Shown here: positions 24,701 through 35,734 of the stretch, piece after piece | How positions within the stretch are numbered: the first letter of the stretch is position 1 | Layout: each line of letters begins with the position of its first letter | Source of the DNA: Rosellinia necatrix | Lineage: Eukaryota > Ascomycota > Sordariomycetes > Xylariales > Xylariaceae | Length of the DNA: 64,000 nt | Assembly (NCBI GenBank): GCA_021209875.1 | Contig: JAGYVD010000002.1 | Location: 6,262,001-6,326,000 of the forward strand | Direction of reading: 5' to 3' | Notes under the pieces: model-generated | The model's input: only the letters and a program-made list of their open reading frames with translations | Told to the model about the DNA's origin: nothing | The model's database searches: none | Program-made: the position numbers and the translations under genes

Positions 24701-27111
24701 CCCCTGTCGCTCGTATTCTACTGCCGAACATCAACTTTTGTTCGGATTTCTCACCGGAAACCCGGCCACTGCAGAGGTGTCGACCTAATCTCCTATTAGA
24801 GTGAATAACGGGAATCTAAGACCTCCATCGGCTAGTCTAGAAGGCGAGTGCCGTAGCTACCCCAGTTCCCAAGTCTAACACGACACCGACGATCAGCTGT
24901 CTCGAGTGCAGCTTAGATTGTTTGCACGGCCGCCCGCATGGTTACCCTAGGTTGTCTGAGGCAAGCGACTTGCTATATGTTTGACGGTATATCAGAGCCC
25001 GACATGGATAGCTCTATCCGTTCACGGCAACGTCAGTAACCGATTGCGAGAATGAAATGATCTCACAGATAAAATGCCAGTGTTCGATCCCGCCTCAGCA
25101 TGGGCGGAACCACCGGCAATAGACGCAATTACGAATCACAGTTCTACTGGCACGCAAGCAGGCAGGCTAGACGTGGGAGCCCGGCAGGAGGGTACACCCA
25201 TGCCAATTCGTTACACGTGCCCCAGAAATGGGTGACGGCTGACCGTGAAGAGCCATTCGACGTCGTGGGCTAGCCAATGATCACCTACCTACACATGGCG
25301 CCGGATATGTATACCAATACCATGTCAATGGTCCGCTTTCCATGTCAATCCGCACACCCACGACGGCCTCACCTCAGGAACCTAGCTACACTAGATACCC
25401 AGCTATCCATACTAAGTAAGCCTACGCCTAAGATGGCGCGTTGCTTTCCTGCAAGGCACCAGAGCTGCATGGGCGGCAAGGTTAAGTCAAAAACCGGGTT
25501 GGTCTTGAACTAGATACATAACAGGGTCTTCCTACCCCTCCTGTTTCTTCACATAAGATGCCTACGCTAGATAGTGATTCCCACTGCAAGTGGTGAGTTT
25601 AGATATTGATCAGACCATCCAGCCCAGTACACAGAGGGTATGCAAGTAATCACTCAATCCTACCTACTCGAGCCACCGAAAACAATCCTCGGTAGGTGAG
25701 CCATCAGCAAATAATAAATAGTAAGTGACAAGCTCCCTTCCCTCGTTATCACATGTTGGGACAGGATGGGATGGGCTGTCGTGTCCGATTCGTGAGTGGC
25801 TAGCCCTGTGCTAATCCTCCAAGCTCTCAGGAGCGCCCGGGGGCTTGGCGCGTGGGGATCTCTCCTGACTCTTGCAGCATCATACATAACACACCTACTA
25901 TAAGGAACGCACGAACGTTCTCACTGCCTACCTTGTATACACCGTCCTACCATGCTGAGTCGTATACGGCAGCCAACATTCCACTTCGGGAAGAACCCCG
26001 TTCTTAGTCCATCATTATCGCTGTGAGAACATCCTGGTGCTCCTGTAAACGGAAACCATTTCCCTCCCCTGCTCGGCTGAATTTGTATCCTAGTTCGCCC
26101 ACGCACGTAGTCCTCGCCTTCCCATGTGGTACGACATCGTCCTGCCCGTAGGACAATGTGATAGCGTATAATACCATGCCTATATACACACGTAAGACAG
26201 GCGCTTATTTTACGACATGCGGTCATTTCTCTTCTGGTGTACACTATCTCAACTACAAGTATGTTTGAGTCGGTCGCTTAATTCCCCTTGCCAGACAAAA
26301 GGGTTTACCAGTACCATATTAGTAAGCGAGTCATGAACACACCTCGCAAATTCCATCCGCGGGTATTGTGGAAATGTCCTCTCGCACCACCCTCTCCCCT
26401 TGGGGAAATACAATCGGGCGAACAGGAAAGTAAGATAGCAGGACGGCGCATACACCGCAGTTGCGGGGATCTCCATGCGCAGTCATCTTAATTCTAAGTG
26501 CCATCTGTATTGACGAAGCAGCTTTGGGCTCCATCTTATGAGCCCAAAACTATATTAGGACACTGCCCGTTAAGAGATATCCTCACGGCCAGAGATGAAG
26601 TATTCCTAGGTCTCCCCCATCCTTTCTACTGTGGCCCCAAGAGAAATTAAACTATCTGGCATGCAAATGCGTATCTCAAACAGTATATTGGCGCAAAAAG
26701 CTGAAGGGGGCCATAAAATCAATCTCAACTATCACCCGCACTAGTTCTACAACCCTTGATCCAATGACCCCGACAGATATTTCATACAAGTTTGAAAATA
26801 CGGGAATTTCCCGAAACTAGCAAAGTTAGAACTTAATTATTTTTACACCATTCAATAGTAGGTTTCCAAGCTGTATACCCTTTTAGAAGAGAGGGATTCC
26901 AGGGAGCATATATGTCAACTATGTGAGCATTAGATTGGTAACAATAAAATGCCTACCAACCTAACTTGCCTAAGTGCTACCACATTGTTGAGAAATATAG
27001 CCGTTGATATGTCCTATAAAAGAATTTTTTTTAACATAAATCATTTTAATATAAAAAAATGAAACCCCAAAAAACTAGGTATTTATGTAGGTAGCTTTAT
27101 TCTCTCTTCTC

Positions 27112-27141
27112 TCACCCTCTCTCTCTCTCTCTCTCTCTCTC
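27112..27141 (+). repeat. (CT)n microsatellite
   Basis: About 15 consecutive CT dinucleotides after a CT-rich lead-in. No associated gene. Confidence 0.9.
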
Positions 27142-28245
27142 AAACTAGTTACAAAGGACATCCGCGTGTCACAGTCCCAATTTTCAGAGGCACAAGACAA
27201 GAAGGGTGTCACCTCCGGTGGTAGTTACTGCCCAGTTAGTTTGCCTAGCCCACTGTTCCGGGCCGTGCCAGGCAGCGACCTGGGATCTAGGGCTGGGGCT
27301 CCGCTCCGCTCCGCTCCGTACACCGCAACAACGACCACAGAGGGAGCAGGAGCACCCCGGTAGGTGCTTAATAAAACAATGGAATTGGCATCAACTAGGT
27401 ATAGATTAGAGGGGTATATTTGCTGCCGCCCCTCTTATTCAATTCATTGCATATACTAACTACATCACACCTTACTCGGCCAAAATCTTTGAGCTGGCAC
27501 AATGGGTTAAATCCACTACTGGGTAGCCCCGATAGATTTTGTGAGAAGGAAGGAGCTAGACAGCTAGTATATTGGACCCGAGGGACCCAGGACGGGCTTC
27601 TAAGTCTCTCCAGTTGACAGTTCATACCTGTATCCCCCTCCTCCCCCTCCCTCTCTGATCCAAGATATGCCAACTATACTCGAAGGGGGGATATAAGGCA
27701 ATAGACTAGCTTACAACCTCAAAACTACCATAAACTGCTAAGTGACCGAATGAATAATTATATATTATATACGTGTACGCTCAGCCATCGGATGTGCTAG
27801 TGGATGCCATATTCTCCTTACCAATTACACCTTAACCCACCAAATTACAAACTCATATTTTCATGTTCAGCTCATTACATTGCTACATGCAAACGGGTTA
27901 TGTCGGCACTGTCCTAACACAAAATACTAGGTCCTTACTTACACTACATTGGCAGCCGCACATGAAGGGGGATATTATGACTTATTTGCAACCCTGCCTA
28001 CCAGTCTCCTCGGATTTGTTGCCCTAAACGCCCCATTTGTCTTGTCGATTCGCGCATTCCATTTAGCACCAGAGCCGGCCTTAGTTGGCGCAACCAACTC
28101 CCTCGTTCTTGCCATCTTATAAAGGTACTACCAACCACACTATTTCCACTCCCATCTTTCTACAGTCTTTTTCTGGAACCCCCACCGCCCAACCAGCTCT
28201 GCACCCAAACCCCCGCCAGCGACGACTGATAGTACAGCCAAAACG

Positions 28246-29083
28246 ATGGCGGGCCCCATTTCGCACTTATCAGAGCGAGAGCAAGAAGCCGCGGAGGAAG
28301 AGGTCCGCAGCTGGTGCATGGCGAGAAAAGTCGGGGCAACAAGGGAGTGCGTCCGAAGGGCCTTCGAGAGATTGAAAGAAAGCCTGGAAGAGGAGTTCAG
28401 CATCATCGACCGGGAGGCCGAAGAGGAGTTGCGGCAACTCCGCGGGGGGGCATCGCGATGGGAAGGGAGAGGGACGGCAACCCGCCGCCGAGGACGGGGA
28501 TGGTGTCCTCTCGGACGACGACAAGGCGTGGATCCTCGACAACGACGCGCACGGGAGCGAGGACGACGCCGTCGCCGAAAACGCCCGGCGGCTCTTCAGA
28601 CGGTCGGAGAAGCCACGCGCCGCTAAGACGCCGAAGCCCCGTAAGCAAACAGAAAATAACCCACCCCCAAAAAGCCCAAAGCCCCCCCCCTCCCCTCCCA
28701 GACACGCTGACCACGCGCTCCCCCCCCAACAGCCCGGCGGCGCAAGAAGCGGAAGATCGTCCTGAACTCGTTGAGCGACGACGCCACCCGAGTACGCCAC
28801 CGGGCGCATGGCATGCGCTTCCCGTCGCCGTCGCCGCCGCCGTCAGCCGACGCACTTCCTGTAGCGTTTAAGAAGGAGGAGGAGGAGGAGGAGGAGAAGG
28901 AGGAGAAGAAGAAGAGATCGCCCGCGCAGAAATCCCAGCCCGCTCGGGGCCGCTGGCGCCGCGGGGCCCGGGAGCACCCCCCGCCGCGGCACCCGGACGT
29001 ACGTGCATACCTACGCGGTGAAGAAGACGTTCTGGAACATGGCGGGCCCGCTGGACGGCCCGGAGTACCGTTTGAACAAATAG
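28246..29083 (+). CDS. Small charged, probably nuclear protein with two apparent frame breaks
   Basis: The start ATG at 28246 opens a helical acidic/basic frame (MAGPISHLSEREQEAAEEEV). After a run of seven G at 28444-28450 the coding-like frame moves by one: the next frame reads EDGDGVLSDDDKAWILDND. A GTAAGC...CAACAG intron spans 28641-28732 in phase, and exon 2 opens with the basic NLS-like RRRKKRKIV. A Glu/Lys-rich stretch follows (28876-28917). Near the six-C run at about 28977-28982 the plausible frame shifts once more and ends TYAVKKTFWNMAGPLDGPEYR up to TAG 29081-29083. Reading through both breaks would give about 247 residues. I do not recognise the family. The breaks may be assembly errors at homopolymers, an undetected splice, or real decay. 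Confidence 0.55.
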
Positions 29084-29093
29084 CCGCTTGCTT

Positions 29094-29128
29094 TGCTCTG
29101 CTTTGCTTTGCTTTGCTTTGCTTTGCTA
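29094..29128 (+). repeat. (CTTTG)n pentanucleotide repeat
   Basis: About seven GCTTT/CTTTG units begin about 10 bp after the stop of the preceding gene, within its probable 3' UTR. The rest of the interval to 29542 shows nothing recognisable. Confidence 0.9.
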
Positions 29129-29542
29129 GATCGCGGTGAGAGAGCTGGCCGCAGGATCGGTTCGGAACACACTAGGGTTAACGGATGGCGTACGAGGATT
29201 CTGGGAGTTTGTGCTGGCGCTATGGCTGGGGTGCTACCTGGGCGAATGGGAATGCATGCATATACTTTAGGATTGGAGGCAGTGAGCAGGATATACGCTC
29301 TCGTTCACTGCGCGATGCAGACGATTGATATGCGGGAGTTTCGCGAAATCCATGTCCCTTCCCCCTATTTTACTGTGCTGTTCATAAAGGTCGTGAGACT
29401 GTGACTTCCCACATCTTATTGCGTTGGCGGGCGGCGGGTTCATTAAGCTGTCTGCCCCTATCTAGTTATCCGGTAACCATCTATCTATCCACCCATTCGC
29501 TTCTGGCGCCCCCTTACCTGATGCTGACTGACACTCCCCCTT

Positions 29543-31291
29543 TTATTCGCCCAGACCGTAGCTCTTGACCCGGCTGAAGAAGAAGTGCTTGTCGTTCTTG
29601 AGCGCGAACTGCGCCCAATCGTCCGTGAGCCGGTTGTAGCTCCAGAAGCCGCGCCACACCAGCTTGTTGCTGCGGGCGGAGCGGCCGGCGGTGCGCAGCG
29701 ACAGGTCCATGCGGTAGGTGTACTTGGCGCCCACGACGCCCTCGGTCTCGATGTAGAGGTCGCCCTCGCCCTCCGAGAGGCCGGCGGCGGCGTTTGTCTG
29801 GAGCGAGACGATCTGCGGGGGCGCGTTGCTCTCCTCGCGGTCTTGGTCCCGGGCCGAGGAAAGCCGCCAGCGACCCCTGAGCGCCGAGACCATGACGTGC
29901 GAGGGGAGGTGTTGGTGGGGTGCGTCGCCGCGATGAGTGGCGACGCTCTCGCGCGTCAGGTGGTGCACGACCTGCGCCGGCTCGTCGGTCGTCGTCAGGC
30001 TGATGACCGTGCCGTCCCGGAAGAGCCGGAGGTACCGGTAGTACGTCACGATGTGCACGGGCGTATTCCACGTCAGGTGCTGGCCCGAGTTCTGGCCCGG
30101 CCGGATGTAATTGACCGTGCTGATGTAGCATCCGTTGAAGCGCACACGCGGCCGACGGCGGAACATGACCCGCCACGACGGGTATCCGTCCACGCCACGG
30201 TAGAGCGCGAGCGTCGTGGCATGTGACTCAGCATCGTGACGGCGGCGGAGCTCTTCCACCGTGTACACCTCTGCCTCGCCGGCTCCCGGGCCGGGATCGA
30301 CGAGCGCGTCGGCCAGGGTTAGCGGCTCCCAGGCGATGGATCGCTGGAAGTAATGATGCATGCCGCCAAACCCGAACTCGGACCCTAGACATACCCGCCG
30401 CCAGATCCGATCCTCCGTGGCCACGAGAAAGGCAAGGCGCTTGCAGACCTGGGATAGCCGCACGAAGTCCCCCACGTCGGCTATCGCGACGTCTCGGAGG
30501 ATATACACGAGGATCTCATCTGGGAGGGCGGCCATGGGACAGGGAGGCGGCTCCGCGCCCTCACACTCTGGCGGCGCACCCTCTACCCGCAACCCCGCGA
30601 AGCTCGCTATGAGATCCGGGAATGATAGAGGGATCGTGTCGCCGCCGCCGCCGCCGCCGCTGCCGCCTTCTAGTGAGTGGTGGGCGGGGTTGGGGACTGT
30701 TATGGCGGCGTTGGGTGGGTTGACCTGCTGTGGTTGCTGGCCCGGCTTTGACCAGCGGCCAGCATAGTGCTTGTCGCGGTACTTGCGGTCGACCGTTTCG
30801 TCCATGCGGAAGGCTTTACGATAGAGCTGGAGGCTATCTCCGAGCTTACCTGTCGACTCCCTCTCGACGGCATGCTCGTAGAAGTCGAGAGCGGTCCTGG
30901 GTTCTTTTGGCCCGTGGGCACCCTCGCCGTCTAAGGTCTGGCCTCCCTTTAGCCTGCTGGCCGATGATGGCCCGTCGCCGTCGAAAACAGGTGCTGGGAC
31001 ATAGTCTTCGTCGTCGTCTAATGGGCCGGTCTTACGAATTGGTGCCGGACCTTTGGTGTACGAGGGAGGTTCCTGCCTCCGAGGTGGCCTGTTGAATCCC
31101 GGCAATGGCCCGGCACGGCCGGCTGGCCTTGGCTGCTGGGATTGTTGATGCTGAGATGAAGACGATGCAGCTGCCGATGTTGCTGCCGCCTCTGCCGTCC
31201 CTGGGTTTCTTGCCCGAGAGGAGACCTCTTCTTGCCACTGCCGCCTAAAACTCTCCAATTCGCTTTGGATCTGATCGGGCGTTTGCTCCAT
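29543..31291 (-). CDS. HRT3: F-box protein, HRT3/FBXO9 type (SCF ubiquitin ligase subunit)
   Basis: Single-exon gene of 582 residues; the ATG at 31291 (context CACAATGG) is chosen because the open frame further upstream has no other ATG. Order of parts: Gln/Pro-rich disordered N-terminus; an alpha-helical segment ALDFYEHAVERESTGKLGDS around residues 135-175, similar to the helical repeat before the F-box in FBXO9; an F-box starting ALPDEILVYILRDV at about residue 255; then the family C-terminal region with RVRFNGCYISTVNYIRPG, VTYYRYLRLFRDGTV and the terminal KNDKHFFFSRVKSYG. F-box proteins of this class bind Skp1 and bring substrates to the SCF ligase; yeast Hrt3 and human FBXO9 are the relatives. 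A GGC-encoded Gly run lies just before the F-box. Confidence 0.92.
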   Translation of the reverse strand: MEQTPDQIQSELESFRRQWQEEVSSRARNPGTAEAAATSAAASSSSQHQQSQQPRPAGRAGPLPGFNRPPRRQEPPSYTKGPAPIRKTGPLDDDEDYVPAPVFDGDGPSSASRLKGGQTLDGEGAHGPKEPRTALDFYEHAVERESTGKLGDSLQLYRKAFRMDETVDRKYRDKHYAGRWSKPGQQPQQVNPPNAAITVPNPAHHSLEGGSGGGGGGDTIPLSFPDLIASFAGLRVEGAPPECEGAEPPPCPMAALPDEILVYILRDVAIADVGDFVRLSQVCKRLAFLVATEDRIWRRVCLGSEFGFGGMHHYFQRSIAWEPLTLADALVDPGPGAGEAEVYTVEELRRRHDAESHATTLALYRGVDGYPSWRVMFRRRPRVRFNGCYISTVNYIRPGQNSGQHLTWNTPVHIVTYYRYLRLFRDGTVISLTTTDEPAQVVHHLTRESVATHRGDAPHQHLPSHVMVSALRGRWRLSSARDQDREESNAPPQIVSLQTNAAAGLSEGEGDLYIETEGVVGAKYTYRMDLSLRTAGRSARSNKLVWRGFWSYNRLTDDWAQFALKNDKHFFFSRVKSYGLGE

Positions 31292-33055
31292 TGTGGTTGC
31301 TTCTCGGATGACCAATAGGGTGATGTGATGAGCACGACCGAGGGTAGATAACTCGGGATTGGCGGTATCAATCTATCTTGAGGATGCCAATGCCAATTCT
31401 GAATTCTAATTGAATATTAATCACGATCCCAGCCGCGGGGTCAATTAAATGAAATATAGAATAGGATAGGGACTTAAGGGGTTGCTGTCTCGACCCGGAT
31501 GGCGATGAGCAAGAGAGCGGTGTTATAAAGTCGGGATGGCGGTTTCCGACCTTGCCAACCCCGTAGTAGTCGGTTAGTCACACCGATGAGACCCCATCTA
31601 TTAGGCGGCAGGTACTTGGTTACCTGATGTTACTTGAGGTTACTTAAAGAGGAATGCAGGATAGATAAGAGGTGTGGCGCAACTCCGGGCTCTTAACTCC
31701 GACCCCATTGGTGTTCAGCTCCGAAGCAGCTGGCTATGTGCAGCACTTTCAATCTATCAACAGCATATCTGGGGGGGGAAGGTAATAACGAAATATTACA
31801 AACTTAGGAGTCCAGGGTTGAAGAAAAAAAAAAAAAAAAAGGGTAGTTATATGAATGAAATAAATGTTTTATACCTTACAAGGCAGAACTGTAATAGGTA
31901 GGCTGCTGGTCTGTTTTCATATTATAACTCTACTTGAAATACACAGACGGAGCAGATAGCTTTAGTGCGAAGGGTATCTAATTCCAGCTAGTTACTTAAT
32001 TAGCCCTTATGTCGAATTGGTTGGGTCAAATTCCTATATATATGCCTTTATATAACTGGTGAGCACATGGGAATTTATTTATCGTATTTATCGACTTGCA
32101 GCACTGGCCCTCCTGCAAACAGAGAGTGCATAGGTATCGGGGTTATTTGGCACCGACGTCATACTAGGTGGCGGCGGAACCATTGGTTTTATTACTCGGA
32201 GCCGTGGTCGGAGCAGAGCACCCGAAAAAAAAAAAAAAAACCAATGTACCAAAAGAAATCCTACATGACATGACGCCTTTTGACTGTTCTAATGCATAAC
32301 CTAAAATAACAAACAATGAAACATTCTTGTAATCAGTCATCTTTAGCTTTATAGACTAATTATCTCCTTGAGCATTTTGTTTTCTATTTTGGTAGAGTAT
32401 AAATATTGAATGAAACCGATTTTTTGGATTCGCTTTGATCTGTGATGCAGAGTGTAGATTGATGGCCATTGGTTCAGAAGAACCTGCTGGATACCGGGCA
32501 ATGGTCTCCTGTGGCATGAATCGATCGTTTGTGAGTGCATATCCGTTTGTCCTTGGTGCCACCATCAACATATAGAACCTTGTTGTCGCCGGGTTTTCAC
32601 GGCACTACCTACCTAGGCAAGTAGCTAGTCTAGGACATGCATGTATCAGCTGCTGTAATTAGCGTACCTACCTACGCCTCCAGACGGGCATTCTACATTA
32701 TCCACCTGCTTAAGTACCTGTGATCGATCTTCCCCGGTCTCCATCTTTTTTATCTTTTATATCCGCACCATTTCTTCCTCCGGATATCAATCACCACCAC
32801 CACTACCTCCGACGTCGTCATCATTCCACTCTCCCTCCTACTTCTACATATTCCTCTTCTTTCCCTCCTCCATTCTCCTAACCCCCCCACCCCACCTTGC
32901 ACTCTTCCCCGCCCTTCGTCAGATATCACTGCCTCGGATCGCATTCGGGTTGCGACCTCTGCGGCCTCGCGCTTTTCCTCCGACGGGCCGTTCTCCGGGA
33001 CCCCGGGGTCAGCCCACAGCCGTCCATCCACCCATATACCTATCTACCCACCTCA
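31292..33055. other. Divergent promoter region of HRT3 and MTM1
   Basis: About 1.76 kb between two genes transcribed away from each other. It contains poly-A runs at about 31823-31841 and 32224-32240 and a pyrimidine-rich stretch from 32750 to 32890 that looks like the MTM1 promoter or leader. No gene recognised. Confidence 0.5.
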
Positions 33056-34525
33056 ATGGTAAATACAATGTCTGGTAGCGGCGCTAGCATTGGTCGGCGG
33101 AACAACTACGACAGATTACCTGCTGCCGGCGATGCTTCTGCTGGGTCGACTGTGGCCTCTTCACCAAACAACCATGCGAACACCGATGGAATGGACATCA
33201 CCGCCACACAGAAGATGGCCTCGGCGATCACAGGCAGTCTTTTGACCTCACTGCTCGGTACGTCTACAAATGCTATCATTTCCTTTTTTCAGTTAGACGG
33301 GCAGGGTGCGTACTAACTCATATTCATTACAGTCACCCCCCTCGATGTTGTTCGGGTTCGAATACAATTACAAGGCTCGTCGTCGCAACCTGCTTCTGCC
33401 CCCGCCTCCGCCTCCGCCGCCGCCTCCGTAGGCTTTCCGAAATTAGCCGTTCCGCCGTCCAATGGCTTCCGACCGTCGAACATAGAGATCACGTCGTGCT
33501 GTCGAGAGGTATTCTTTATGCATAACAACACCGAGATCTGCGTCGCCGGCCCAAGACTGGAAGGGCTAAACGGTGGTGCGGCTGAGTGCGCCGTCGAAGA
33601 GGCACAGAAGCGCAACTTCACATCGACATTTGATGCTATGCGCAAGATTTCGCGCAACGAGGGGTTCACAACGCTATGGAGGGGTTTATCACCGACGCTC
33701 CTCATGGCCATTCCTGCCAACATCATCTATTTCACCGGCTACGACTGGTTGCGATTCAACAAGAAAAGCCCGATTAGTAGATTTTCTAGAGACGATTTGA
33801 AGGCCGTGACGGCTGGTTCTACGGCGCGCATCCTAGCCGTGGCTGCCGTCAGCCCCGTTGAACTCTTCAAGACACGTCTGCAGGCCTCTGCCGGATCAAC
33901 TGCGACGGGCCATCTGAAGGACACAGTCAAGGGGATCCGTGAGATGGTTGCAGAAAACGGCTACCGTTCGCTGTGGCGAGGTATCACTCTGCACCTGTGG
34001 CGCGACGTACCTTTCTCGGGGCTATACTGGCTAGGATATGAGACGGTCCGGAAGGGGCTGGCCGACATGCGGCGGGAGCGTCGCGGCCGTTCGTTGTCAG
34101 ACGACCTCGGTTTCCAGTCACAAGAGAGAGCCAGATCACAGAACGAGGAGAACCATACAGCCGTTTTAGTCGACAGTTTGACAGCAGGTGCCTTATCGGG
34201 CGCTATTGCGTCTATGGTAACGATGCCTTTCGATGTTGGCAAGACGAGGACACAGGTGTATCAGGACTCGACCAAAAAGGCGGCAGCGTCCGCCGGGCAG
34301 GCCCTGGCCCCCGAAGAGGGTAACATGGCGCGACTACTATGGCACATCTTTAGGACTGAAGGCGTGGCCGGGCTCTGGACAGGTTGGATTCCGCGGACTC
34401 TCAAGGTGGCACCGGCTTGTGCTATTATGATCAGCAGCTACGAGGTGGGGAAGAGAGTGTTCCGGGGCATAAACGAACAACGGACGAGGAGTCAGTCGGA
34501 CGCGCAAGACAATGAACCACGATGA
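33056..34525 (+). CDS. MTM1: Mitochondrial carrier, MTM1/SLC25A39-40 type
   Basis: Exon 1 is 33056-33257 and exon 2 is 33333-34525; the 75-nt GTACGT...CAG intron has a canonical TACTAAC branch point at 33311-33317. The product is 464 residues, or 460 if translation starts at the ATG at 33068. It shows the three mitochondrial-carrier signatures PLDVVRVRIQ, PVELFKTRLQ and PFDVGKTRTQ, each followed by its partner motif, so it is a complete six-helix inner-membrane carrier. The matrix loop after the first signature is long and contains CCREVFFMHNNTEIC, the cysteine-containing loop typical of Mtm1/SLC25A39/SLC25A40. Those relatives are linked to mitochondrial glutathione import and to manganese/iron handling for Sod2. 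It is divergent to HRT3. Confidence 0.94.
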
Positions 34526-35407
34526 GGCCGGTAACGAATCGCCGAGGCTAGGAAGAGAGGCGCAAGACTAGACGTGCACATCACACTCGACTCCTTTTTG
34601 CATTTGGCCGGCGTTGGCACTTGGTTTGTTTTTTTACACGATACCTCGACTGGCGGCGACGAGTTTCCGCGATACACGGCGATCGTATGTACATTCGACC
34701 GGATACGGAAAATAGGCGGCATCGCATAGTTCGTCTCTACTCAGCATTCTAGAGGGTGACTTCATAAAAGGGATTTGGGCGAGCAGGAGACCAAAATCGA
34801 GATGACGGTTTGGACCTAGATGTGCCGAGACTGGCTGAGTTGAGTGTTGGTCGGCATCGAGTTTGGACTGTATGATTAATTAAGCATTAATGAATAAAAA
34901 CTCTACGACAACTACGTGAGTGCAATTATCATAAATTAGTGGAAATAGTTCTCCAATTGTTTTGGCCTACATATTGTATTACGACATGGTTATGTTGCGA
35001 ATTTAGTATCTAGTATTCATTGCGGTTCGGAACATGGGTCAGGAGTCAAGCATAAACGTACGGCGGGAGGTAGGTAAGTGCACACTTACTTAATTACTTT
35101 CGGTATTAGTTATATCGTCATAGGGACATTAGGTAAGTCCGATAAAAGCCTAGCCTCGCTCGCCTGCACGTGCCACATGAGCTCGCGTAAAGTACGTGTT
35201 GTGCCTACCCGCGCTAATAGGTATACCTAGCTAGGCACCAACCAGGTGCCTACTTAACGCGGTTCGCGTCTCCGACCCCCGGACAACGCGACGAAAATGG
35301 GCAGCTAATCTAACCATCTTATCACCTTTCGTCAGCTGGACTCCCCGGCCGACAGCACGACTTCATAGATATAGCCGGGCAGGGCAGGCACCGATTTTCT
35401 TGTCCAA
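34526..35407. other. Intergenic, 5' flank of UNG1
   Basis: About 880 bp between two plus-strand genes. The first part is the MTM1 3' flank; the rest includes several TAGGTA/CCTAGCTAGG-like short motifs and a CT-rich approach to UNG1. No gene recognised. Confidence 0.45.
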
Positions 35408-35734
35408 TTGATTTCCTCTTACCTCAGACAACAACATCAAGTTGCATCTTCCCGCCCCTCCCCCATTGATTCGCAATTTGAAATTACATCCTCCACCCTC
35501 ATTGCAACGCTGTTACATTCATCTTTGCGTCACACCGGCACCGGTCTCACCTTGCACTTCTATAGTCGTACCCTGATTGGCGGTTGGTCTCTGACAACGG
35601 CTTCCCGACTGTTACGTCGGCAGAGCTACAGCGCAAAGAAAGCAACCCTCTCACCGTATCGGCGACCTCGATTCGGTCTCCATCCATACGCACGCACAGA
35701 AGCACACGCGCGTTCACACGAGCAGATCTGCGCC
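35408..35734 (+). other. In-frame upstream extension of UNG1, possible mitochondrial presequence
   Basis: Between the ATG at 35408 and the nuclear-type start at 35735 there are 109 codons in frame without a stop. The encoded segment has many Arg and Ser residues, few acidic ones, and a run SRLLRRQSYSAKK like a mitochondrial cleavage region. UNG enzymes are commonly made in mitochondrial and nuclear forms from one gene by alternative starts. It could also simply be the 5' UTR. Confidence 0.5.

Larger units (their letters stand above)
20844..28245. other. 7.4-kb gene-free region between divergent genes
   Basis: No open frame here looks like a gene: all are short, lack recognisable motifs and several are made of microsatellite sequence. 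It holds a (TAGTATG)-like tract at 21604-21706, GTAGGTATA-type purine-rich repeats at about 21770-21975, poly-T at about 24097-24118 and a (CT)n tract at about 27115-27141. No tRNA or 5S gene was found on either strand. Promoters of the flanking genes must lie at its ends. Confidence 0.5.

Noticed and set aside
25030..25110. T-loop-like string gttcgatcccgcc near 25087, as in a tRNA 3' half
   Set aside because: The bases either side cannot form a T stem, and no D arm or acceptor stem pairs at the right distance. A similar string near 39430 fails in the same way.
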